From Rhodococcus sp. Leaf247 (GTDB taxonomy: Bacteria; Actinomycetota; Actinomycetes; Mycobacteriales; Mycobacteriaceae): a stretch of DNA of 64,000 nt. Both the position numbers and the translations under genes were made by a program. The notes under the pieces are model-generated. The model did no database searches. It saw only the letters and a program-made list of their open reading frames with translations, and had not been told where the DNA came from. The stretch covers positions 1,218,765-1,282,764 of the forward strand of contig NZ_LMRP01000001.1 in the NCBI RefSeq assembly GCF_001426185.1, read 5' to 3'. This document shows positions 43,908-52,719 of this stretch, one piece after another; within the stretch, counting starts at the first letter, position 1; every line of letters starts with the position of its first letter.

Positions 43908-44350
43908 GTCCACGCCACCCGTGACGGGAGGTGAAGCGAGTGGTGTCCGTCCACAGAAGTCTCCGGAGGTCCACCGACCGTCGTGGACTCTTCGGCGCAA
44001 AAGTTCACCCACAGCCACTGACGTCCACCCGAGTCCATCGAACGGGTTACGGATGAGTTGTGACAACTCGTGACATCGAGCCGAAATCCACTAGTTCTGC
44101 CAGGTGACCGGATATCGAGAGCCTCCTTTCGGGATTGAACCGAAGACCGCTCGCTTACAAGGCTTCGACAACCCGATCAGGTGGATGCACCTGGACTCAC
44201 GAAACCCGCCCTGATCTGGACGTTCGTCCATCATCGTCCGTCCCGGTCCGCCTCCGTCCGTCCCGACTTGTGACACTCTCGTGACACCGAGAATGTTCTA
44301 CGTCGAACTTCTTGGCTATGTATTACTCTGTTGGACAGCGTATCTCGTTG
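43908..44350 (+). repeat. long interspersed repeat, copy 3, internally deleted
   Basis: It has the same landmarks as copy 1: GCCACCCGTGACGGGAGG, CCACCCACAGCCACTG, GAGTTGTGACAACTC (44054-44068) and GTGACATCGAGCCGAA. About 90 bases present in copies 1, 2 and 4 between CAGGTGACCGGA and TATCGAGAGCC are missing at about 44112. The tRNA-Thr-like half is intact at 44119-44161 (minus strand). The tail ends CTCGTGACACCGAGAATG, with weaker similarity (TTGGACAGCGTATCTCGTTG) to about 44350. Confidence 0.85.
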
Positions 44351-44905
44351 TCCAGAGGAGCAGCCGAGGGGGTTGCGGCCGCATGACAGATGTGGCCACG
44401 CGCAGGTGGGTCTGGGTCCGTCGGCAGCTCGTCTCCCCGTACGGCAAATCCCAGGTCTTACAAGAAGGCGTGCTGTGCCATCGAGGTCCTACCGAAGCCG
44501 TCCACCACCTTTTCGACGCGGCGTACACCGCTGGCGCTGCGACTACCGCCTCGACGCGCGGACCCTAGGCGAGCCATGTCGCCCACTCCACAATTCGCCC
44601 CTACAGTCCGGAGCGTGGCTGATCAGTACCGCGTCGTCGACCTCGTCGGCTGGACCCGCTGAGAGACGAAACCACGCGGCGCCGAAGAGAAGCGGTGGTT
44701 CAGGGGCTCCTGAGGCGTCGCGGGACGACAGTCACTGGCTGTTCAAGCCGCGGCGGATTAAGGACCTGACGCTGTCGAAGGAACGACGCACTCTCGGCGA
44801 TACACCACTGAGCTGAAGAGGCCACTCCCGACGGCTTCACTCGGCCAGTGCAGCGAGGATAACGTCGCGACAGCCATGGCGTTCATCGCCATGGCTGCCG
44901 GCGGT
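44351..44905. other. non-coding or decayed DNA between repeat 3 and the large nuclease-like gene
   Basis: Several short frames overlap here, none with recognisable homology or a good ribosome site. One (about 44380-44565, plus strand, TDVATRRWVWVRRQLVSPYGKSQVLQ) has a fairly natural composition and might be a relic. Nothing firmer can be said. Confidence 0.35.
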
Positions 44906-47900
44906 TCAGTCCAGGTCTTGGTCCAGTTGGGCTCGTTCGTCCTCGCGGACGGCATCGCGTTCATAGGACTCAGCAATGGCGCGCAGGATGCGCGCAGTTC
45001 GGGGCCAATGCACCTGGACAGCCAGACTCCAATGCTTGTACTGCTCAGCCAGCGTCCGCTCCTGGATGCCGCCGTCGTAGACACCACGCCAGGTGACACC
45101 GCGGCGGTTCAGTCGGCCGGTGATTACGCCGTTCTCGAGGTCTCGACTGCCGATCGACTCGATAAGATCTCGAACTGGGGCGGGTGGCCAGATTCCGTCA
45201 GCGTCGTCCGGCGCGTGAGCAAAGGTTTGGCCAATCAGTTCGTCACCGATGTCCGCTCGGTCAAGGTCGGATAGTTGCAGACGAGCCTGCTTCACCCACT
45301 CCCGCATCGCAGCTTGATCTAGTGTGCCGTCCTCCTGTCGTCCCGGGAAACCATGCCAACCGTGAAGGACCCACCAAGCGTGCTCAGTGAGCGGATCCGC
45401 ACTCTTGCGCTGACGGTGAGGCTCGTTTGCACCCCGGAACGTGCGATGAACGAGACCAACGAACAGGGCAGGGTCCGAGGCGAGGGCCTGGTTAAGGGCA
45501 CGTGGTTCGCGGTCGTGCTGGAGGAGCCTGAAATATCCGAACTCCACAGATGCAAGGTCGGCAACTGGCACGTCGGCTGCGGCTAGGTAGTCAAGCAATG
45601 TCCCGACGTCGTGGCCGGTCATCTGTGACATCCCCGCCCGCCCCGGGTCTTGGGTGATCGCCGCGCGCAAGATGGATTGGACGAGCGCTGCGCTCGGAAG
45701 ATAGACCTTCTGGTCTGCTGCCGGATCGAAGATGCCGTGGCTCGCGATCGTCATCGCCGACCAGGCTCGTGCTCGCTCAAGGAGCACCTCAATGGCTTTG
45801 GTGAGATCTTCATGGGGAACGACCTCGAAAGGCGCCTCGGACCAGAAGAGGTCTTCAGCGGCTGGGAACTCGCGGAGTACGTCCCAGAACCGGCTCTCTG
45901 TCGGGACGTTAAGCACAAATCTTCTCAGGGCTTTGCTCCCCACGTCTCCCCGTTCGAGCGCTCGCCTGAGATCCGGTGGTCCATCGACGGCGAGGCGGCT
46001 ACGGACCCACGTTGTCGCGGCTTCCTGAAGCGCTGTGCTTTCCGATGCCAGCCAGTCCAACATGGTGTCGAGAGCATCAATCGGCTCGTAGGTTGAGACA
46101 GTCCAGCCGACCTGTGATGGAGCCTCTGTACGGGCCGCTATTGCGCCGAGCTGTTCCCAGGCGTCGGAGCGGGCAAATAGAACGTCAAGTGCTTCGCGAC
46201 GTTTGGCTTTCAGCGCCGACCGGTAGTGCTCGTAGTCGTTCAGGTCTGCACCTGGCAGGTCCGGGTGCCAATTGAAGAGATACGCGAACCGGCGGAGGTC
46301 ATCAGCTGGTTGAAGTAATTCGGCCAGTTTTTGTAAGCGGGCGCGTCGCTCCACCGGCATTGCCCAGTCCGCGTCCTGGAAACGCTCGTGCCGCGCTGCG
46401 GTCTCTCGAACCTGTTCGAACAGGGCCAGTCGAACGTCCTCATCCAAGTCGCCGCGCGATGCCTCGTCCTCAAGGAACTCGATAATCCGATTCGCTTCGT
46501 CTGGGCCAACCGTGGACAGCGCTTCCACAAGCCATGGCAGGGCGGTGCGATCTGCCATGACCCATGCGAGCGCTCGGTCGACCAGGCTCTTCGCGAAAGC
46601 GAACCATTCGCTGTTCGGCATCCGATCGCTGGGTGGCTTCCAGAGTTGATAACGCGGCTCATAAGGAGGTGAGACCCAAGCATTGCTGTCGGGCCACAGG
46701 GCCTTGAGTAAAGCCCAACCTGTCGTCTCGCTCACGATCCGGCAGGCATCAAGCGCTTGGAGTCGGATTGCAAGATCTGCGCCAGTGTTCCGAATCCATC
46801 CGCAAAGGACGGTCGACATGCTTGCAAGTGGATTGTTGCCCGAGTTCTTCGGCAGGTCGTAGCGGCAGAGTTCGGTCAGGATCTGTGTTGCGCGAACGAG
46901 GTGGTCGGGCGACCAGCAGAGCATTTCCAAGGCCCACAACAGGTGATGCTGTTGACTCGACGGGCCCAGGGTCAGCGGCTCGTCAATAGCCTGGAACAGG
47001 TGGCCGATGGTCGGATCGCTGGTTGCAAGGTCATCTTCCAGTGCCGAAAGAACAATGTTTGGAGCAGCCTCGGCGAGAAGAGGAAGCACGTCGGCGATCG
47101 CACCCCACGTGTGACCTTCAGAGCCGGTAGTGACCTGACGCAGCACATCGTGGACAACCCGTTCGGCCACTGAGGATGCGTGACTGGTGTCACCGGGGCC
47201 TGACTCGATCGCTCCCGCCAGGGCGAGACTCTCGGCGATACCGTGCCGTAGAGCAGGCGAGTAGGTTCTCCGCTGCCCCTTTAATTGGGCGGCGATCCGC
47301 TCGTGCGAACTGAGGCCTTCATATGGATTTGGGTCCAGGAGAACGCTGGTTGCGATCTCTGCCCACCGCGATGCCAGTTCTGATGACACTAGGTTGCCGA
47401 ACTCAAGGAACGCCTCCTCTAGGGAGGTGAAGACGAAGACGTTCCGAACGCTCCGGATCGCCGGATCGGTTCCGCGACTGGCTTCGGCGATAGCGCGCTG
47501 TAAATCGACTGAGGGGACGGAGGCCAGTTCACTCAGGACTCGCAGGTCCTCGGGTCGATCGGTCCACCGACTGGCTAACATCAGTGCGGCGAGCGTGGCG
47601 GCCAGCGGTGGTCGAGACCATGTTGGCTGCTGTACGCGAGGTGAGCGCGAAAGCCGCCGGGCCAATGCAGGCATGCTCCGACGAGCGAGTACCGCGAGGC
47701 GGTCGGCTTGGCGCCATTCGACGTCACCTGCTCTGAATGCCTCGACCGCCTCGTTCCGGCCAACCCTCGGCAGGCGGATGTCGACACTACGGCGCATGGC
47801 AGAGCTGTTGTCGACGATAGAGACGACGTGCCTACCGCTAGAGAGGGCGTGAGCTACGTCTGCATTGTCGAAGTCGGGCACCAAGATCCCAGGCCCTGAG

Positions 47901-48883
47901 ATAGCAACTATTCGATCCCAGACGCCAGGTGACCGGACGATTGTGGCGGTGCCAGGCTCACTCGACTTATCGCCCTCTGGCGCGAGGCACGTGTGCAGAA
48001 ACCCCAAAGCGTCGTCGACCCACTCGGTCTGGATCGACGTAACCCTCGGCTCGTCACTAAGCAGGGATCGCAGTCGCTGCGCCTCTTTAGCTCGCCCGGC
48101 GACGAAAAGATCGTGCGGCAGAGCTGGTTCGGTGGCAGCGGAGAAGCGGTCCCACCATGTCTCCAAAGTCAGCGCGTCCCGGGGCCGAAGACCGAGAGTT
48201 TCTGAGATCCACAGGTGCGCGGCGGGCGCAACCTGCAACCAAGCTTCGAGGTCATCCGCATCGAGAACGAGAACGTCCTTGAAGAGTTTTTCGGCGCGTC
48301 GCTCGTCGGCCCACGAGTCCTTGCCCTGCCATCGACGGATCGTCACGAAGACGAAGGTGACATCTCGCGATGCCTCGCCCTTTCGTCCGTCGTAGTCCTT
48401 GGTGGCTTTGCGCTTTGTGTCCTTGTCGGTGCCGAACTCGAACCAGATTTGTCCGGCTGGCAGCAAGTGCGTCCGCCTCTCGAGGGTCGCCACCCCGTCC
48501 TTGCCGGCCAGGGCAACTCCATCGCCTGTCCGAATCGAGATTTGTCCAGCCGCGGGGGTCTCGAACAGCAGCCTACGCACCAACTCTGGAAGCCGATCCT
48601 GAGCTTCTCGAGCGTTGGTTTCGGGCCACAGCGCGAGCTGGCTCGCAGTCGCATATTCGGGACTGGCGGTTCGTCGTTCGGTAGCCAGGCTCACGGCCGG
48701 TGCGCCGCGTTGCGCTTTGAGGCGCTCCACGTCGCTCGCACGGAATCTATAGAACGACGTCCCTGGCACTCGGGCATCCGGGAGCAGTCCCCGCTTGGCG
48801 TACGCCCGCACGGTGTTCTCGTGCACGGCCAGTCGCCTGGCTGTCTCGCGCACGTTCAGCAACTCAGAAGAATCGTTATTCAC
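44906..48883 (-). CDS. large putative defence protein: excisionase-like HTH + restriction-endonuclease-like domain + helical region
   Basis: A 1325-residue protein. Residues 8-58 (LLNVRETARRLAVHENTVRAY...YRFRASDVERLKAQ) form a MerR/excisionase-type helix-turn-helix. Residues about 100-235 resemble a restriction-endonuclease-like domain of large bacterial defence proteins: D129 in AGKDGVATL, E149 and K157/K159 in IWFEFGTDKDTKRKA, then DVTFVFVTIRRWQGKDSW and LFKDVLVLDADDLEAWLQ. Residues 280-1325 are mostly alpha-helical, HEAT-like in composition. I see no Walker A motif, so it is not an obvious STAND ATPase. It is divergent from a DUF4209/HEPN-like gene, with a palindrome between. An anti-phage or genome-surveillance role is inferred. 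Confidence 0.72.
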   Translation of the reverse strand: MNNDSSELLNVRETARRLAVHENTVRAYAKRGLLPDARVPGTSFYRFRASDVERLKAQRGAPAVSLATERRTASPEYATASQLALWPETNAREAQDRLPELVRRLLFETPAAGQISIRTGDGVALAGKDGVATLERRTHLLPAGQIWFEFGTDKDTKRKATKDYDGRKGEASRDVTFVFVTIRRWQGKDSWADERRAEKLFKDVLVLDADDLEAWLQVAPAAHLWISETLGLRPRDALTLETWWDRFSAATEPALPHDLFVAGRAKEAQRLRSLLSDEPRVTSIQTEWVDDALGFLHTCLAPEGDKSSEPGTATIVRSPGVWDRIVAISGPGILVPDFDNADVAHALSSGRHVVSIVDNSSAMRRSVDIRLPRVGRNEAVEAFRAGDVEWRQADRLAVLARRSMPALARRLSRSPRVQQPTWSRPPLAATLAALMLASRWTDRPEDLRVLSELASVPSVDLQRAIAEASRGTDPAIRSVRNVFVFTSLEEAFLEFGNLVSSELASRWAEIATSVLLDPNPYEGLSSHERIAAQLKGQRRTYSPALRHGIAESLALAGAIESGPGDTSHASSVAERVVHDVLRQVTTGSEGHTWGAIADVLPLLAEAAPNIVLSALEDDLATSDPTIGHLFQAIDEPLTLGPSSQQHHLLWALEMLCWSPDHLVRATQILTELCRYDLPKNSGNNPLASMSTVLCGWIRNTGADLAIRLQALDACRIVSETTGWALLKALWPDSNAWVSPPYEPRYQLWKPPSDRMPNSEWFAFAKSLVDRALAWVMADRTALPWLVEALSTVGPDEANRIIEFLEDEASRGDLDEDVRLALFEQVRETAARHERFQDADWAMPVERRARLQKLAELLQPADDLRRFAYLFNWHPDLPGADLNDYEHYRSALKAKRREALDVLFARSDAWEQLGAIAARTEAPSQVGWTVSTYEPIDALDTMLDWLASESTALQEAATTWVRSRLAVDGPPDLRRALERGDVGSKALRRFVLNVPTESRFWDVLREFPAAEDLFWSEAPFEVVPHEDLTKAIEVLLERARAWSAMTIASHGIFDPAADQKVYLPSAALVQSILRAAITQDPGRAGMSQMTGHDVGTLLDYLAAADVPVADLASVEFGYFRLLQHDREPRALNQALASDPALFVGLVHRTFRGANEPHRQRKSADPLTEHAWWVLHGWHGFPGRQEDGTLDQAAMREWVKQARLQLSDLDRADIGDELIGQTFAHAPDDADGIWPPAPVRDLIESIGSRDLENGVITGRLNRRGVTWRGVYDGGIQERTLAEQYKHWSLAVQVHWPRTARILRAIAESYERDAVREDERAQLDQDLD

Positions 48884-48892
48884 AACAGCATG

Positions 48893-48906
48893 CTACATAC
48901 ATGTAG
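48893..48906. promoter_or_regulatory. palindrome CTACATACATGTAG between the two putative defence genes
   Basis: Perfect 6-bp arms (CTACAT/ATGTAG) around AC, in the 76-bp divergent gap, 10 bases before the start of the large gene. It is a good candidate operator for the helix-turn-helix at the N-terminus of that protein, allowing it to regulate both genes. Confidence 0.6.
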
Positions 48907-48959
48907 ACTTTGTGCACTTGGAGACGACGGACTTGCCGCTGCGAACCGGAGGATTGGAC

Positions 48960-50909
48960 ATGGATACGATGAGCGACGCAATCGACCCGTCGTGGTGGGA
49001 GAACGCGCTGGCGGCGGCATCGGTTAATGACCGCTATGAGCCGCCAGAGTTGTTGTCGACGCATCTAGAGCGGGCGGCTGCCGATCCGTCTGTCACGGGT
49101 CTTCACGAACTGGCGCTGCAAGTGTTGGCGATGGCGTCGTCGGCGATGTTGAACCCCGAGGACTGGTTAGAGCCGTTCACACCCGCGATGCAGTTCCATG
49201 GCAAGCGGACGGTAGTACCGGCAGACTTGGATGCTGACCAAATGACACTGCTGGCGCGTATCGCTCCGCTGGTCGAACGTGAAGATCTGCGGGCTCGAGT
49301 CGCTGATGTCGCCTGGGTCTACGGGGACCGGTCGGACGTCGCGATGTTGGACCGAGCCATCGACGCCTACCGGGCAACGCCCCTGACGGGTGATGTGTGG
49401 TTCAGCGTTGGGAAGGACGCGTGGGTCCGGGCCCTTGCGCTCGCGGCGCGGCGCGGCGCGGACGGCCAGGCCCGGACGCAGGACATGTCGGACGCACTGA
49501 AGGCTCAGGTCTTGGCCGGGCAGGTTACGGACAACTTTAGAACAGTGGAGTTCGCTGAAACCTTGCGCAAGCACGGTCGTGTCGATGCGTCCGGGCGAGC
49601 TGAGGTGAGCGAAGCGCTGTTCGCGCTCGCAGCAAGAGCGTCGTCGATATCACCGCGCCTGTCACGTCACCTCGAGCGTGAGGCACTCGCATGGCTCGGC
49701 GGTTCCAACGAAGCGGCGGCCAATGCGGCGACCGAGCGCGTTGCGCGAACATACATCGCTGAAGCCGATGCCCGCATTGAGGCGGACCCGGAGGCAGGCG
49801 CGCTTGTCGAAGGCCATTTCCTAGAGAAGGCCATCGCAGTGCTCCGAACCATCCCTCGCTCTCACCGGCTTGAGAACGGACTCGACGACCTCGTTGATAA
49901 CCTCCGCTTCCGGCTGCGGGAGAGTCGGGAGTCGTCGATGGAGCAGATGATGCATATCCAGTCGGACCCAGTCGATCTGACTGAGGCCGTTTCTTACGCT
50001 CGGTCCCACGTTTCGGGCTACGCGGACAAGTTCGACGCGCTTGCTGCATTCGCGACGCTCGCACCGCCGCTAGATGAAGCCAGTACGCGCAAAAACGCCG
50101 AGAAGATGCTGGAGGGCACCATCAGCCACATCTTCGGATCATCTACGTTCTCGTCTGACTTCCGAAAGGTCGCATCGAGGCCGGGGTGTTCGGGTCAGGC
50201 CGATGAGGACACGGTTTGGGACGAGATGGCCCGCACGGTCTTCTTTCACTCCCAGTTGCTCGGGAAGGGCATAATTCAACCCGCACAGAACATCCTGACT
50301 ACTGAGCATCGGTTCAGCCGGCAGTACATGGTGTCGTTGTGCAAGGAATCGCCGGCAGTGCCCGAGGGTCATGAGACGTTGTGGGGTAACGGCCTGGTTC
50401 TGGGCATGGGCGGCAACTACGGCGCTGCGGTCTCTGTTCTGGTCCCACAGTTGGAGCAGGTCGTGCGGGTCATGTTGAAGCGGCACGACGTGCACACGGT
50501 GTTCGTCGATGAGCACGGCGTGGAGAGCGAGAAGAGCTTGAACGCCCTTCTCGACATGACCGAGACCAGCAACGTCTTCGGTGAAGGGATCGTCATGGAG
50601 ATGAAGGCGATGCTGATCGTCCAAGGTGGTCCGAACCTCCGCAACGACATCGCGCACGGCCTTCTCGATGACAACTCTGCGTGGAGCTACTCGGCGCTCT
50701 ACATGTGGTGGTTCTGCCTTCGGCTGGTGACGTGGCCGGTCATCAAGATGATGGACCATGCTCGGACGCAAGGAGCAGAGTCGGATGAAGGCACAATGGC
50801 AACCGGCGAAACGGACATTAAACCGGCGACGCAGACCGCAGCCGAAACGGACACGGACACGGACACGGACACGGAAAGTTTTGCGGAGGACCAGCCGCGC
50901 GAGATATAA
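48960..50909 (+). CDS. DUF4209/HEPN-like protein, putative RNase partner of the large defence protein
   Basis: A 649-residue, largely alpha-helical protein. The last third resembles DUF4209 proteins, ending with GGPNLRNDIAHGLLDDNSAWSYSA. Its R561-N-D-I-A-H566 is an R-x4-H HEPN-type motif, usually an RNase active site. Upstream are AAVSVLVPQLEQVVRVML and KSLNALLDMTETSNVFGEG, also typical of the family. The ATG at 48960 has GGAGG seven bases before it. After the HEPN helix comes an acidic tail with a (Asp-Thr)n run encoded by four GGACAC repeats at 50849-50872. It is divergent from the nuclease-like gene; the two probably act together. Confidence 0.7.
   Translation: MDTMSDAIDPSWWENALAAASVNDRYEPPELLSTHLERAAADPSVTGLHELALQVLAMASSAMLNPEDWLEPFTPAMQFHGKRTVVPADLDADQMTLLARIAPLVEREDLRARVADVAWVYGDRSDVAMLDRAIDAYRATPLTGDVWFSVGKDAWVRALALAARRGADGQARTQDMSDALKAQVLAGQVTDNFRTVEFAETLRKHGRVDASGRAEVSEALFALAARASSISPRLSRHLEREALAWLGGSNEAAANAATERVARTYIAEADARIEADPEAGALVEGHFLEKAIAVLRTIPRSHRLENGLDDLVDNLRFRLRESRESSMEQMMHIQSDPVDLTEAVSYARSHVSGYADKFDALAAFATLAPPLDEASTRKNAEKMLEGTISHIFGSSTFSSDFRKVASRPGCSGQADEDTVWDEMARTVFFHSQLLGKGIIQPAQNILTTEHRFSRQYMVSLCKESPAVPEGHETLWGNGLVLGMGGNYGAAVSVLVPQLEQVVRVMLKRHDVHTVFVDEHGVESEKSLNALLDMTETSNVFGEGIVMEMKAMLIVQGGPNLRNDIAHGLLDDNSAWSYSALYMWWFCLRLVTWPVIKMMDHARTQGAESDEGTMATGETDIKPATQTAAETDTDTDTDTESFAEDQPREI
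50849..50872 (+). repeat. short tandem repeat (GGACAC)x4 in a coding region
   Basis: Four perfect copies of a six-base unit encode Asp-Thr repeats near the C-terminus of the DUF4209-like protein. The unit length keeps the frame, so copy-number change would alter tail length only. Confidence 0.8.
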
Positions 50910-51284
50910 ATCGGTTCAGGCGAAAGGTGGTCGAGTCGCCTGGGTGCCGAAACACCCACGTCGGCACCAGCGGGACGCGGATTGCGACCCGATGACGTCC
51001 CAATGTCGTTCGGGCAGCACCACTGCAGACCCTTGCTCGCTTCTGAAACGGCGCGAACCTGAACGAGTCCGGGCGTTGTCAATAGCGGTCGATTTCGGGT
51101 CACCGCTTTGAGACAACGAGCTGGGGCAAACGGCCGAGCGCAGACGTCGCGCCGCGCACATGGTCAGCGGCGCGGTCGACAAGGTCGGAGGCGGGTTGGG
51201 CGTTGCCCGCCTCCGAACTGCAGGCGAATCGTATCCGGGGGTCGTCGACCATTACCGCGGCATTCCACGCTATGCGGGGTCGCG
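50910..51284. other. intergenic, no gene recognised
   Basis: No convincing frame on either strand and no clear terminator hairpin after the DUF4209-like gene. Confidence 0.45.
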
Positions 51285-51865
51285 GAAACAGAGTCGAGGC
51301 ACTCTGTCAACGCCGCAGGGAACTCGGCGGGCCGACCAGTCTGGCCGAACTCACCTCTAAGGAACCCCTGATATCCGCCGGGGAAGACGATTGTGTCCTG
51401 GTCCATTGGCTGGGCGACTGCAGGGACTGCGCGAACGGCCGTCTCGCCGTCCACTGGCCCCACCGGACTCCTCGCCGACCGCGGCGACAGTCTGAGTCGA
51501 CGATGCCTTGAAGCGCTCCGTGTCGGGCGCACAGTCGACGCCTAGGCCACCCATGTTCGACATCAGCGGATCGGTACGAGAACCGTCGTCCTCAGCAGGA
51601 AGTCCGAATTGCGCCGGGTCCGACGCCGACCCGGCGAGGTACGCATCGTCGACCGGTCCGCGGTGCACCCTAGGCGAATGAACTCGGCCACGTCCCCGCC
51701 GCGGGACTCCACCATGTGCGCGCACGCGGTGGAGTCGTGCTCGCGGTCAGCGAGTGCACCACCGGCGACTCATGGGCGACGAGACCTCGGATCGCGCCCG
51801 GCCGGCGTTCGACGCAGACGAGGGCGTTGACCGCGCCGCTGCCGGACGCGAACACCTGCAATCTT
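51285..51865 (-). pseudogene. decayed alpha/beta hydrolase gene
   Basis: Reading the minus strand and changing frame, three adjoining pieces form the middle and end of an alpha/beta hydrolase. The first is QVFASGSGAVNALVCVERRP...GLVAHESPVVHSL (nucleophile turn FASGSGA, about 51775-51861). The second is YLAGSASDPAQFGLPAEDDG...TQTVAAVGEESGG (about 51450-51640). The third is DTIVFPGGYQGFLRGEFGQTG (about 51320-51395), the typical C-terminus. At least two frameshifts and the absence of the first ~80 residues show it is dead. The 5' part stops at the edge of repeat copy 4, which may have replaced it. Confidence 0.6.
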
Positions 51866-51895
51866 CATTCGAACGCCGAGCGCGCTGCGGTCCGC

Positions 51896-52432
51896 CCACG
51901 TCCGAGCCACCGGCGAGAAAATCTGTAGCTAGTGGTTTTCGTCCACAGAAGTCCGCGGAGGCCCTCGTTCTGCCGTGGTCTCGATTGCGCAGAAGTCCAC
52001 CCACAGCCACGTACGTCCACCCGAGTCCATCGGACGAGTTGCGGATGACTTGTGACAACTCGTGACATCGAGCCCATATGCGAAGCATTTCGCAGGTGAC
52101 CGGACGCCCTTGGACCGTGGCGGACCTGCATGGACGTACCGGGAAAAGTCGTGAAACGAGAGGCCGGATCGAGCTATTTCGAAGCATTTATGCTGGTCAG
52201 AGGCATATCGAGAGCCTCCTTTCGGGATTGAACCGAAGACCGCTCGCTTACAAGGCTTCGACGACCCGATCAGGTGGATTCACGAATACCGTCCTGGGCT
52301 GCGCATTCGTTCAGCGGCGTCCGCCTCGGTCCACCTCCGTCCGTCCCCACTTGTGAAACTCCCGTGACACCGAGAACCTCTCACGTTGATCTCATGGAAT
52401 CTGAATCACATTGCTCAACAGCGTATCTCGGT
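51896..52432 (+). repeat. long interspersed repeat, copy 4
   Basis: The start is diverged (CCACGTCCGAGCCACCGG); after that it matches copies 1 and 2 closely: TTTTCGTCCACAGAAGTCCG, CCACCCACAGCCACGTACGT, TTGTGACAACTCGTGACATCG (palindrome here at about 52044-52058, first base changed), CAGGTGACCGGACGCCCTTG, GAAGCATTTATGCTGGTCAG, the tRNA-Thr-like half at 52212-52254 (minus strand, intact), and a tail ending CCCGTGACACCGAGAA with weak similarity to about 52432. Confidence 0.85.
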
Positions 52433-52719
52433 CGGCACAGGAACAGCGCAGGCAGACCTTCCATATGACGGTTCCGGCAGGGTGCGCCACCGAGCCAGGG
52501 GCCCGTTTGCAGCGCGGCTCACCATCTGGTGAACGCCGAGTCCGACACTGAGCGTGCCCCATCATTGCGGTCTGGTTGTATCCGCCGCCCGAAACCGCGA
52601 TGACGTCGAGAATTGCCGTCGCGCCAAAACCGACCTTCATTGAACGAACCGCCGCAACGGCCCGTGCACGGATGTCGCGGTCGTTGACGCATCCTGAGCC
52701 TTCGACGCCTGATGAGCAT
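52433..52719 (-). other. gene-poor stretch with a possible carboxymuconolactone decarboxylase-like remnant
   Basis: On the minus strand the run RARAVAAVRSMKVGFGATAILDVIAVSGGGYNQTAMM (about 52560-52690) resembles the C-terminal helices of CMD/AhpD-like proteins, without start or finish. Homology is short and judged by eye, so this is a weak call. Nothing else is recognised. Confidence 0.25.

Noticed and set aside
44331-44816. 161-residue plus-strand frame after repeat copy 3
   Set aside because: No ribosome site, arginine/proline-rich, and overlapping frames of equal quality; left as unassigned DNA.
44906-48883. A STAND/NACHT-type ATPase in the large defence-like protein
   Set aside because: No GxxxxGK[ST] Walker A or clear Walker B was found in the 1325 residues; the region after the nuclease-like domain looks helical and repeat-like instead.
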